Notes under the pieces: generated by a model
What the model was told of the DNA's origin: nothing
What the model saw: the letters and a program-made list of their open reading frames with translations, nothing else
Databases searched by the model: none
Translations under genes and position numbers: made by a program
DNA from: CALGDE01 sp964655355
GTDB taxonomy: Bacteria > Cyanobacteriota > Cyanobacteriia > CACIAM-69d
DNA: 64,000 bases
Direction of reading: 5' to 3'
Assembly (NCBI GenBank): GCA_964655355.1
Contig: CAZZMD010000005.1
Span: forward strand, 1 to 64,000
Shown: positions 43,579 to 51,972 of the stretch, piece after piece
How the letters are laid out: every line of letters begins with the position of its first letter
Position numbering within the stretch: the stretch's first letter is position 1

Positions 43579-45759
43579 CTAAGAACCGCAACGGGGATAA
43601 ATTGCCCCCTGGGCACAGAGATAGTTAATTTGCTGGGGATCTAGGTTTTTGACCTGACTAAAATCAACGCCGCGCACCTGGGCCGACGTATCGGTGGGGG
43701 TGCGGTCAATGAAGCCGCTGCCCCCGTTCGCATTGCCTGGAAACAGGGTCACATTCTCGAAATTGGCCCCCGCTAACTGGGCATCTCGCAAATCCGCACC
43801 GATCAAGTTAGCGCCGGTGAGATTAGCCTGCTGAAGCCAAGTTCGGGTAAAAGTCGCCCCCTCTAAGTTTGCCTGACTTAAATCGATTTGTGTTAAATCG
43901 GCGCGGTCAAAATTCGCCCGCGATAGATTGGCATCCCGCCAACTGCTTTGCCGGAGATCCGCGCCCGTAAATTGACCATTTTCCGCCTGCGATCGCGCCC
44001 CTTTCACCCCTTGTAAATTGGCCTCCTCAAAATTGGCCTCACCAAAGTTGGCCCCCGTAAAACTGGCCTGGAAAAGGCGCGATCGCTTGAAAACGGCGGA
44101 AACCCCTTGCGCGCCACTAAAATTCGCCCCTTCCAAGTCACCGCCGGAAAAGTCCGCCCGATTTAGCGTTGCTTTGCCTAGATTGGTGCGCCGCAGCGCC
44201 ACGCCGGTTAGGAGTGCCCCCGTCAAATCAACATCTGTCAGGGCCGACCCGCTTAAATCTGTCACCCAGTCATCGTAGGTATCCCATTGCCCATCAGCGC
44301 CGGCGGTGCGGAATTTTGCCCCCCGCAGTTGCGCCCCCGATAGCAACACACTCCGTAGATTCAAGCCCGATAAGTCTGCGCCGCCTAACGCCAAGCGGAA
44401 GGGGAGTTGGGGATGATTCGATTGGCTGAGATCCACTTTGCTGACGTCGATGGTGGGGGCATTGGGATCGGGGCGATCGCGATCGTCCAATCGCCGGGGC
44501 CCCAGCCGCAGGAGTTTACCCAGCACCCGTTGGGTGGCACGGAATCGACGGCGGGCCGTCAGTTCTTCTTTTGTGTTTTGTCCCGTGCTGAGGGATTCCA
44601 AATCGGTTTTGAGGGTGCGATTTAGATTGGCCAGATAGGGCAGGGCATCGGGGCCGGCGGCGCTCAGGGCCTGTTGCAAGGCTTCGATTAACTTAGGATC
44701 TTCTTCCTGACCCAGCAGGTTGCTCAACAGCACAATATCTGAGCGATCGTCCCGGATACTGCCCAGGGCCATAATCGCTCCCCGCCGCTCATCGGGTGCA
44801 TTTTGGCTATATTGCCCCACCAAATCCTTCAAAAGCTGCTGTTCCTGTTCCCGCAGGGCATAGGTCAAATTCTGCTGCTGCACATACACCTGCGTCCCCA
44901 CAAATGTACCTAGCACCAGCACCATCCCGCCGACCACCGCCGTCACCAGAGAAGCCCCCGGATATTCCCGCAGCAGCAACCACAATCCCCGGTGATCGCC
45001 CGACGGCACCAGCCGACCCGATGCCCCTGGGCTGGGCTGACCAAACACTTGCTCCGTCGGACCAGACTCGGACGGAGGAGTCCCGTCAAGAACCGCAACG
45101 GATTCGGCATCGTGTACCCAAGTCCCCACCAGGCGATCGCGCAATCCCCGGCCCCGCCGATCTAGCAGCGCCGTCGCCCCCTCCACGGTCAAGGCAAGAA
45201 TAACTAACCCCGCCAACAGCCCCCCATCGGGGAAGGCACCGCCATAGCGCCAAATGCCATAGGCGATCGCCCCCGGAGCGCCCCAGCGGCCAACCCCCTC
45301 CCGCAATAACACCCGCAAAAATCCCGGCGGCCGCCCATCCACCTGGCTCAACTTGACCCCAAACCACCGTTTCGGCGAGGTCTGCCCCCGCACCGCCAAT
45401 AAATAAAATTGCGCCGCCCCCAACGTCAGCGGCCCCACCAAACCAATGGACCATAGCAAATTGGTTAGGGGAGCCACCGCCAACGTCCGAGCCTGCTGGG
45501 GAATCGCCAACGTTTGGGCCACCGATTCTTCCGCGATCGCCAGGGCACCATTCAGGGGCACCGGTCGACCGGTATAGCGTTCATTAACCGCTTGCCCCAC
45601 CGCAAACGGCACCATCGCCGTCACCCCCACCAATCCCACTTCCACCAGCCACGCCAATCCCCGCCGCAGGGGCAACGATTGTCGGGGCGATCGCCCCGGT
45701 GGTGGGGAGGGATTCGGTTGAGGATTCGATTCTTCAGGGGGGGAAGACAAGCTGACCAT
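43579..45759 (-). CDS. RDD / HEAT-like / pentapeptide-repeat membrane protein
   Basis: A 726-residue protein. Order: a Pro-rich cytoplasmic start, an RDD-type membrane domain (about 25-220: GLAWLVEVGLVGVTAMVPFA, LLWSIGLVGPLTLGAAQFYL, GQTSPKRWFGVKLSQVDG), one more span (about 275-300, VVGGMVLVLGTFVGTQVYV), a helical HEAT-like segment (about 325-380, ERRGAIMALGSIRDDRSDIV), and two blocks of pentapeptide repeats (about 440-700) interrupted by a QWDTYDDWVTD loop. The C-terminus ends in a small CAQGAIYPRC cysteine pair. Function unknown; it looks like a membrane-anchored right-handed helix scaffold. ATG 45759 is preferred to a TTG 23 codons upstream. Confidence 0.8.
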   Translation of the reverse strand: MVSLSSPPEESNPQPNPSPPPGRSPRQSLPLRRGLAWLVEVGLVGVTAMVPFAVGQAVNERYTGRPVPLNGALAIAEESVAQTLAIPQQARTLAVAPLTNLLWSIGLVGPLTLGAAQFYLLAVRGQTSPKRWFGVKLSQVDGRPPGFLRVLLREGVGRWGAPGAIAYGIWRYGGAFPDGGLLAGLVILALTVEGATALLDRRGRGLRDRLVGTWVHDAESVAVLDGTPPSESGPTEQVFGQPSPGASGRLVPSGDHRGLWLLLREYPGASLVTAVVGGMVLVLGTFVGTQVYVQQQNLTYALREQEQQLLKDLVGQYSQNAPDERRGAIMALGSIRDDRSDIVLLSNLLGQEEDPKLIEALQQALSAAGPDALPYLANLNRTLKTDLESLSTGQNTKEELTARRRFRATQRVLGKLLRLGPRRLDDRDRPDPNAPTIDVSKVDLSQSNHPQLPFRLALGGADLSGLNLRSVLLSGAQLRGAKFRTAGADGQWDTYDDWVTDLSGSALTDVDLTGALLTGVALRRTNLGKATLNRADFSGGDLEGANFSGAQGVSAVFKRSRLFQASFTGANFGEANFEEANLQGVKGARSQAENGQFTGADLRQSSWRDANLSRANFDRADLTQIDLSQANLEGATFTRTWLQQANLTGANLIGADLRDAQLAGANFENVTLFPGNANGGSGFIDRTPTDTSAQVRGVDFSQVKNLDPQQINYLCAQGAIYPRCGS

Positions 45760-45913
45760 GGCAGAAAATGACGAGTTATCCCCGAGGGTAGCAAGACTTG
45801 AACGCCCCAGCCAATGGGCGGACGCCAATGATAGCTACTGATAGCGACTAATAAGAGAGCCTAGGGCTCCAGCCATAATGGAGGCGTTGCCAGAGGAAAC
45901 CGGACGGGGCGAA

Positions 45914-46642
45914 ATGGCGAAAGGGGATCAAATTTATGTGTGGCGATCGCTGGCGGGGCTAGAGGGCGTCTATGAGCACCACGGCATTGATTGCGGCGAT
46001 CGCACGGTGATTCACTACTCCAAGCGGGGGGAAACGCCGACCGTCACCCGCACGGCGATCGCGGAATTTATTGGCAACACAACCCGCCCCGGACGGGTCA
46101 ATATCAAGCCCTACACCACCTGCTATATCCCGGCCACGGTGGTACAGCGGGCGGAAAGTCGCCTGGGGGAACAGCAATATAACCTAGCGTTCAATAATTG
46201 TGAACATTTCGCCACCTGGTGCAAAACCGGTGTCAATCGCAGTACCCAGGTAGCGGATTGGATGCCCTTTGCCGATCGCTTAGATCCCAGTGTGTTGGAG
46301 CAGGCCCTGGGCAGTGGTCCGAAGTTAGGGAGCGATCGCGGCGGTGCCCCAGAGAGTTTGAATCGAGCCTTAGACGATATCCAACGGAGTTGGGATCGAT
46401 TGCAGCCCCAGCACGAGACGGCGAAACAGGAGTTCAAGCAGTGGGATTTAGTCGCAAAAGTGGCTATCCAGCGGGGGCGAGATGACCTGGCCCGGGGGGC
46501 GATCGCCAAAAAACTGGCGGCAAAAAAGCAAGCCCAATCCCTGACGGATCAACTTTCTCAATTGGCAACACTCACGGAAAAACTCGTGCGCCAGGGGCAA
46601 GCCATGGGGATTGATTTGAAATCCCGACGGTCCTACAGTTAA
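45914..46642 (+). CDS. LRAT-domain (NlpC/P60-fold) protein with helical tail
   Basis: A 242-residue protein. Residues 1-125 form an LRAT-type papain-like domain: GDQIYVWRSLAGLEGVYEHH with the catalytic His pair region, HYSKR, and NNCEHFATWCKTG with the catalytic Cys. LRAT-fold enzymes are acyltransferases or thiol hydrolases in animals; bacterial members are uncharacterised. The C-terminal part (about 150-240) is a long charged helix or coiled coil (ETAKQEFKQWDLVAKVAIQR, LTDQLSQLATLTEKLVRQGQ). An earlier ATG at 45878 would add 12 residues. Divergent from the RDD/pentapeptide gene. Confidence 0.8.
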   Translation: MAKGDQIYVWRSLAGLEGVYEHHGIDCGDRTVIHYSKRGETPTVTRTAIAEFIGNTTRPGRVNIKPYTTCYIPATVVQRAESRLGEQQYNLAFNNCEHFATWCKTGVNRSTQVADWMPFADRLDPSVLEQALGSGPKLGSDRGGAPESLNRALDDIQRSWDRLQPQHETAKQEFKQWDLVAKVAIQRGRDDLARGAIAKKLAAKKQAQSLTDQLSQLATLTEKLVRQGQAMGIDLKSRRSYS

Positions 46643-46681
46643 GACGCCTAAATCGCCGTTGCCCCCTAAAGTCCTGGACCC

Positions 46682-47893
46682 ATGACCGTATCCCAACTGA
46701 AATACGCCATGGTTCACGAATGGCTGACCCCCATGGCAACGGGGGGATCGGAGCTAGTCGTCGAGCAAATCTTGCAACACATTGATGCGGACCTTTTTGC
46801 CTTAATCGATTTCGAGTCCCGCAATCCCGAGAGTTATCTCTATCAGCGCAACATCGGGTCGACCTTTCTCCAAAAATTACCGGCGGCAAAACGGGGAGTG
46901 CAGAAATATTTGCCTCTGCTCCCCTTGGCGATCGAACAGCTCGATGTGCGGGACTACGACGTGGTGTTATCGTCCTCCCACGCCGTCGCCAAAGGGGTGC
47001 TCACCCATGCCCAGCAAATGCATCTGTGCTATTGCCATGCCCCGATGCGCTACGCCTGGGATCTCACCCACGATTACCTCAATGCCAGCCGAGCCGGTCG
47101 CGGACTACCGGGCTTGCTGACGCGATATCTTCTCCATCGCCTGCGTCAGTGGGATGTCTTGTCGGCAAACCGGGTTGATTATTTCGTCGCCAATTCCTGC
47201 ACCACCGCCCGCCGCATTTGGCGGTGCTATCGCCGGCGGGCCGAGGTTATTTATCCTCCTGTCAATACCCAACGATTTACGCGGGATCTCGCCCAGGCTG
47301 ACTCCCAAATGCCCCCCAAGCCGAAAGACTATTACCTCACCGTGACCCGATTGGTGAGCTACAAAAAAGTGCCGATGATGGTCGAGGCCTTCAACCGATT
47401 GGGACGGGAACTGGTGGTTATCGGGGGCGGCAAAGCCCTAGATAAATTGCGATCGCAAGCCAAATCCAACGTCACCCTCCTCGGAGAACAGCCGGACGAA
47501 GTGGTTGAACAATATATGGCCGGGGCACGAGCCTTTGTTTACGGCGCATTTGAGGATTTTGGGATTGCCCCCGTGGAAGCCCAAGCGGCCGGAATTCCCG
47601 TCATTGCTCTGAATGCTGGCGGCACTGCCGAAACCGTCCGCGATATTCGACAAGATCCCCAGCGCGGGACCGGTATTCATTTCAATCAGCAAACGGGGGA
47701 ATCACTCGTAAATGCGGTGCTGGCCTTCGAGGAGTATGAGCATAAATTCAGTGCCGAGGCGATCGCCCGCCATGCCGAAGGGTTTTCCCACGATGCCTTT
47801 GCCCTGCGATACCTCAACTTTTTGAAATGGGCATGGCAGGATTGGACCCAACGAAACCAGCGAGAATTTTCACCCCCGGATCTAACCTTTTGA
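46682..47893 (+). CDS. GT4-family glycosyltransferase
   Basis: A 403-residue retaining, GT-B-fold glycosyltransferase. The N-terminal half holds HEWLTPMATGGSELVVEQIL and CYCHAPMRYAWDLTHDY, a pattern common to cyanobacterial GT4 enzymes; the C-terminal donor half holds YYLTVTRLVSYKKVP, VVIGGGKALDKL, and the GT4 signature GAFEDFGIAPVEAQAAGIPV with the E-x7-E pair. It probably adds a sugar to an exopolysaccharide or lipid intermediate; the donor is unknown. It leads a same-strand row with lepB and a GT2 gene. Confidence 0.92.
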   Translation: MTVSQLKYAMVHEWLTPMATGGSELVVEQILQHIDADLFALIDFESRNPESYLYQRNIGSTFLQKLPAAKRGVQKYLPLLPLAIEQLDVRDYDVVLSSSHAVAKGVLTHAQQMHLCYCHAPMRYAWDLTHDYLNASRAGRGLPGLLTRYLLHRLRQWDVLSANRVDYFVANSCTTARRIWRCYRRRAEVIYPPVNTQRFTRDLAQADSQMPPKPKDYYLTVTRLVSYKKVPMMVEAFNRLGRELVVIGGGKALDKLRSQAKSNVTLLGEQPDEVVEQYMAGARAFVYGAFEDFGIAPVEAQAAGIPVIALNAGGTAETVRDIRQDPQRGTGIHFNQQTGESLVNAVLAFEEYEHKFSAEAIARHAEGFSHDAFALRYLNFLKWAWQDWTQRNQREFSPPDLTF

Positions 47894-48057
47894 AGTTGCC
47901 ATTCCCTGTATTTTCATCTGCCACCTCCTGTGCAGGCTGGAGAATGGAACACCCTAATCCTGACTGGGGGCTTTGGGGGCGATATAACATAGGGGAATAG
48001 CTAAAACGCCCATCGCGAAATAGCTACAACCTCGACCCAATCTGACCAGGAAGGCCC

Positions 48058-48753
48058 GTGAGCGATCGCCCCACCCCCAACACCCCATCCCACCCCTCCA
48101 AAGGAAAAAAAGACGCCCCCGCTGAACAATCGGAAAATACCCTGATTGAAGCGGTCAAAACCGTTGGGTTAAGCGTCGTACTCGCCCTAGGGATCCGGAC
48201 CTACATCGCCGAAGCGCGCTACATTCCCTCCGAATCCATGCTGCCCACCCTGGAGGTGAATGATCGCCTGATCGTCGAAAAACTGGGCTATCGATTCAGC
48301 GGTCCCAAGCGAGGAGACGTGGTGGTTTTCGATCCCACTGACGGGCTCAAGGAACGGGATTTCAAAGATGCGATGATCAAGCGGGTAATCGGCCTGCCGG
48401 GGGAACGGGTCCAACTTCAGGAGGGCCGTGTCCTGATCAACGGTGAACCCCTGCGGGAAGGATACATTGGGGATGAACGGCATCTGACCCAAACCATGGC
48501 CTCTGACACCGGCGATGTCCCCTTGACGTTCGAGAGCGGTGAGCAACGCACTGACGTCAATGTGTGTGGCTTTGAAGAAAAACCCTACCTCAAGGAATCG
48601 GTGGTGGTGCCCGAAGGGTCTTACCTGGTGCTTGGGGACAATCGCAACCGCAGCTATGACAGTCGATGCTGGGGCGTCGTGCCCGGCGATCGCATCATTG
48701 GCCAAGCGGTGTGGCGCTTCTGGCCCCTGAACCGCCTGGGAGGGTTGGACTAA
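48058..48753 (+). CDS. lepB: signal peptidase I
   Basis: A 231-residue type I signal peptidase that removes Sec and Tat signal peptides at the outer face of the membrane. One N-terminal span (about 28-47) is followed by box B with the catalytic Ser60 (IPSESMLPTL), box D with the catalytic Lys108 (DAMIKRVIGLPGE) and box E (LGDNRNRSYDSR). An insertion of about 45 residues (130-178) before box E is longer than in typical cyanobacterial LepB. The start is a GTG inside a HIP1 site. Confidence 0.94.
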   Translation: MSDRPTPNTPSHPSKGKKDAPAEQSENTLIEAVKTVGLSVVLALGIRTYIAEARYIPSESMLPTLEVNDRLIVEKLGYRFSGPKRGDVVVFDPTDGLKERDFKDAMIKRVIGLPGERVQLQEGRVLINGEPLREGYIGDERHLTQTMASDTGDVPLTFESGEQRTDVNVCGFEEKPYLKESVVVPEGSYLVLGDNRNRSYDSRCWGVVPGDRIIGQAVWRFWPLNRLGGLD

Positions 48754-48836
48754 CCTGGCTGGACTAATCGAGCTGGGACCGCTCGTCAACGCCATGGACG
48801 CCCCCCACTCACCCAACCTAACGCCAACTCCCACCG

Positions 48837-49862
48837 ATGACCGATTCCAAAAAACTGCCCTTTGTTTCGGTAATTGCCCCTCTCTATAACGCCCACGATG
48901 ACTTGCCAGGGCTATTGGATTGCTTGGCGGCCCAAACCTATCCCCGCGATCGCCTGGAATTCCGGCTGGTGGATAACAATAGCCAGGACGACACCTTTGC
49001 CCTCCTGCAAGGGGCGATCACCCGTTTCCAAGATCTCGGATTCACCCTTATTCCCCTCCAAGAACTGGAGATTCAATCCTCTTACGCCGCCCGCAACCGG
49101 GGCATCCAGACCGCGCGGGGACAAATTTTTGCTTTCTTGGATGGGGACTGTCGCCCAGAACCCGACTGGCTGATCGAACTGGTGCAACCTTTCCTCTCCG
49201 ACACCTCCAAAACCATTGGCATGGTCGCCGGTGAAATCAAAGCCCTCCCCGGCTCCTCCCTGATTGAGCGGTACTCAGAACGTCAGGATATCCTGTCCCA
49301 AAAACACACCCTAGCCAGCGACTTCCTGCCCTATGGTCAGACCGCCAACTTGGCAGTCCGCCGCTGGATTTTTAAACGATTTGGCCTCTTCCGAAGCTAT
49401 TTAACCACTGGCGGTGATGCGGACATCTGTTGGCGGATGCAACAGCGATCGCCCAAGCAAACCATCGTGCTTGCCCCTAAGGCGATCGTCCGCCACCGCC
49501 ATCGAGCCACGATCGCGGAATTTCGCAGTCAGTTTCGCCGTTACGGTAAATCGAACCGTTGCCTCCATGACCTACACGGGATCCCCCTGATGGAGCCCTG
49601 GAGTTCAAGGGATTATGTGGTGCGACCGTTGCGCTGGTTGCTCAAAGAAACACCGATTGCCCTCGCCAAGCGCCTCTTAGGACGCGCCCCCTGGCAGGAT
49701 CTCGACCTGGAGCTATGGGGGACGCCGCTGGAACTGCTGGGGATGCGATCGCGCTATGCCGGTCAACAATCCTCCCAACTGCCGGAGCGGGCCCGAGACA
49801 TTCCCCCCTGCCCGGAGACATGGCTACCCCCCCAAGACAAAGCCCCTTCCAAACAGTCTTGA
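48837..49862 (+). CDS. GT2-family glycosyltransferase
   Basis: A 341-residue inverting GT-A-fold enzyme. FVSVIAPLYNAHDDLPGLL and LEFRLVDNNSQDDT give the nucleotide-sugar site, ARNRGIQTARGQIFAFLDGD with CRPEPDW the metal-binding acidic motif, and TGGDADICWRMQQ the family's (Q/R)xxRW-like region. There is no membrane span before residue 250; the C-terminal quarter is amphipathic. It is separated from lepB by 83 bases and is likely part of surface polysaccharide or glycolipid synthesis. Confidence 0.9.
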   Translation: MTDSKKLPFVSVIAPLYNAHDDLPGLLDCLAAQTYPRDRLEFRLVDNNSQDDTFALLQGAITRFQDLGFTLIPLQELEIQSSYAARNRGIQTARGQIFAFLDGDCRPEPDWLIELVQPFLSDTSKTIGMVAGEIKALPGSSLIERYSERQDILSQKHTLASDFLPYGQTANLAVRRWIFKRFGLFRSYLTTGGDADICWRMQQRSPKQTIVLAPKAIVRHRHRATIAEFRSQFRRYGKSNRCLHDLHGIPLMEPWSSRDYVVRPLRWLLKETPIALAKRLLGRAPWQDLDLELWGTPLELLGMRSRYAGQQSSQLPERARDIPPCPETWLPPQDKAPSKQS

Positions 49863-50233
49863 CCCCCCTTCAACGCTGACGATGCCAACCATCACGAATG
49901 AATCGTCAAATGAATCATCAATAGAATTTAAAACGTAGAAGTTGGCAATTGTCCCATTGCCAGGAGACTGTCGGGTCGGGTTGATATAAATTGCCTGTCC
50001 GCCTCCAACGTTCAACTGGGCCAAAAGATGTCCCCAATCACTTCGCGAATTGTTGCGGAACCCCCTCAATTGATGACAATTATGACGTTCAATTGCAGCC
50101 CCCTGCCCCCAGAAAAAATCTGAGAAGACAATGGAGCAAAGTTGAAACAAATATCAATCACTGGCTAGGGGATCGCGCTTCCCAAGGTCATCACAGCTAG
50201 GATGATTGACTATGGGTTGTAGGAGCGAGTCTT
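49863..50233. other. 371-base spacer before the TetR gene
   Basis: No supported gene. A minus-strand open frame (49824-50150) covers part of it but has no start signal. The ribosome-binding site AGGAG (50221-50225) of the TetR gene lies at the end. Confidence 0.5.
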
Positions 50234-50869
50234 ATGCGGATGCTAAAAAAGCGGCAATCACCCTCAGAATTGGAGACGCGAAAACGGATTCTCGAGGCGG
50301 CCCAAAAACTCTTTGCCCGTAAAGGTTATAGCGCCACCACCACTAAAGATTTAGCCACCACGGCAAAGGTGGCCGAAGGGACTTTATTTCGTCATTTCAA
50401 CAGCAAAAAAGCAATATTAGTTGAAGTGGCCACCCAGGGCTGGGTTGAGATTTTGACCGAGCTGCTGATGGAACTCAGCGAAATGGCCAGTTACCGGGCG
50501 ATCGCCCCCCTATTGCGCAAGCGGATGGGCAACCTCCATAAAAACGGAGACATGATGCGGGTTTGCTTTATGGAAGCCCAATTCCATCCGGAACTCCAGG
50601 AGCGGATCCAAGGGGAAGTCATCGATAAAATGACCGACGTCGCCGAAGCCTTTTTCCAAACCGCTATGGATCGGGGTGTTTATCGAAAGATGGATCCCCG
50701 GGTCGTGGCACGGGTATTCCTCGGTATGTTTGCGATCGCCGGCTTTAGCGAAGCCACCATTATGCACAACGGTGCCAGCCCCAAAGATTTACAACTGATG
50801 GCCGAGGGACTCGCCGACATTTTCCTGAATGGCGTCCTCTCGGGATCGGCCGACATTGCCGCTAGCTAA
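50234..50869 (+). CDS. TetR/AcrR-family transcriptional regulator
   Basis: A 211-residue repressor-type protein. The N-terminal helix-turn-helix is clear: RKRILEAAQKLFARKGYSAT, TTKDLATTAKVAEGTLFRHF, NSKKAILVEVATQGW. The C-terminal ligand and dimerisation domain (about 75-200) is helical and has the form of the common TetR_C families. The effector and target are unknown; the convergent membrane protein gene is 20 bases away. Start set by AGGAG eight bases upstream. Confidence 0.92.
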   Translation: MRMLKKRQSPSELETRKRILEAAQKLFARKGYSATTTKDLATTAKVAEGTLFRHFNSKKAILVEVATQGWVEILTELLMELSEMASYRAIAPLLRKRMGNLHKNGDMMRVCFMEAQFHPELQERIQGEVIDKMTDVAEAFFQTAMDRGVYRKMDPRVVARVFLGMFAIAGFSEATIMHNGASPKDLQLMAEGLADIFLNGVLSGSADIAAS

Positions 50870-50889
50870 GCCACTACTTAGTCCGCCAG

Positions 50890-51495
50890 CTAAACCATTC
50901 CCAGGGTCGGATCTCCAAGGGCGACGACGACCACCCACGCATCCACGAGCAATAACAGTCCCGAGAACCCCAATAAAATCAAATACATCCAAGGCTGAGC
51001 CAGGGGGATCACATCACGGGTGTCGATCCCCGTCTCTTTCTGGACCCGCTTGACCAGGCGATTAAATCCCACCACCCGCATAGGCAATAGAAACCCTTCG
51101 CCCTGGGCATTCAAAAAGTAGTACACCAATCCCCCCTGCCCCGTCGTCCGGGGTTTCAAGGCGGTGACCTCCACCCAGGGCAACGTCCATCCCCGACGGA
51201 GTAGCCACGCAATCCAAGGGGCATAGGCCACGGTGATCCCCGCTTTATCCACGGTGACCCGCTCCGATAAAACCCCCATCAGGGCGATCGCCCCCAAAGC
51301 GATCCCCACCCAAATGACGTTCCCGGAAACCGGTGCATCCGTCACATCCGCCAAAAACGGCAAAGGCAAGGTCAACGCCAGATACAACGTCAACAGCGTC
51401 AGACGAATCAGGGGTGAAATCCGAAAAATATCCGTATCGCCGGTCCCAGAGGTTGGGGAGGTTGGGGTAGATGCTGGGTTAACGGGCTCTGCCAT
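50890..51495 (-). CDS. hypothetical membrane protein with PH-like core
   Basis: A 201-residue protein. Two spans near the N-terminus (about 29-55 and 63-82), a soluble central part ERVTVDKAGITVAYAPWIAW with WVEVTALKPRTTGQGGLVYY that resembles bacterial PH domains, and a C-terminal span (about 170-195, WMYLILLGFSGLLLLVDAWV). Not recognised beyond this plan. The ATG at 51495 is preferred; GAAGGAG lies ten bases upstream, and the frame's earlier TTG would overlap that site. Confidence 0.68.
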   Translation of the reverse strand: MAEPVNPASTPTSPTSGTGDTDIFRISPLIRLTLLTLYLALTLPLPFLADVTDAPVSGNVIWVGIALGAIALMGVLSERVTVDKAGITVAYAPWIAWLLRRGWTLPWVEVTALKPRTTGQGGLVYYFLNAQGEGFLLPMRVVGFNRLVKRVQKETGIDTRDVIPLAQPWMYLILLGFSGLLLLVDAWVVVVALGDPTLGMV

Positions 51496-51612
51496 CGTGA
51501 AAACACTCCTTCTCAATCCATCCCTCTAGCTTTACGGGGAAATCCCCATAAAACAACCCCGATGATCGCCATCAAACAATCATCGGGGAAAAGATATCAA
51601 CACCGTGAAAAA

Positions 51613-51694
51613 TGCGGGTGAAAGGACTTGAACCTTCACGTCCGAAGACACTAGAACCTAAATCTAGCGCGTCTACCAATTCCGCCACACCCGC
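51613..51694 (-). tRNA. tRNA-Leu (anticodon UAG)
   Basis: An 82-nucleotide class II tRNA. The acceptor GCGGGTG (5' end at 51694) pairs with CACCCGC, discriminator A at 51613, no encoded CCA. D-arm AATTGGTAGACGC, anticodon stem CTAGA/TCTAG with loop TTTAGGT (anticodon TAG), a variable arm TGTCTTCGGAC-type, and T-arm GGTTCAAGTCC. It reads CUN codons, chiefly CUA. Confidence 0.96.
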
Positions 51695-51972
51695 TCGGCA
51701 CCTAATGATAGCAGACTTCTCCGATTTGGTTACCCCCAGCTCGCGACCGCACCCAAAGCCTTTGCTCGGGGGACATTGGGCGATCGCCACCGGTTGACAT
51801 AGCCCCTTATTTCATCTGCCATTTCATTTTGCAATCCCTTGCCCCTGAAATGGCGATCGCCCATAGGACACAATCCATCGCGCACCTTGGTAACATACGG
51901 TTAACTTTTGTTGTTGTGGTTGACGTTACATGTACCGACCCCGATAACTCAACCCCCTTCATGGAGTTTTTT

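Noticed and set aside
49824..50150. 108-codon minus-strand frame between GT2 and TetR genes
   Set aside because: Considered as a fragment of a secreted enzyme because of its Gly/Asn phrases, but no family motif and no start signal.
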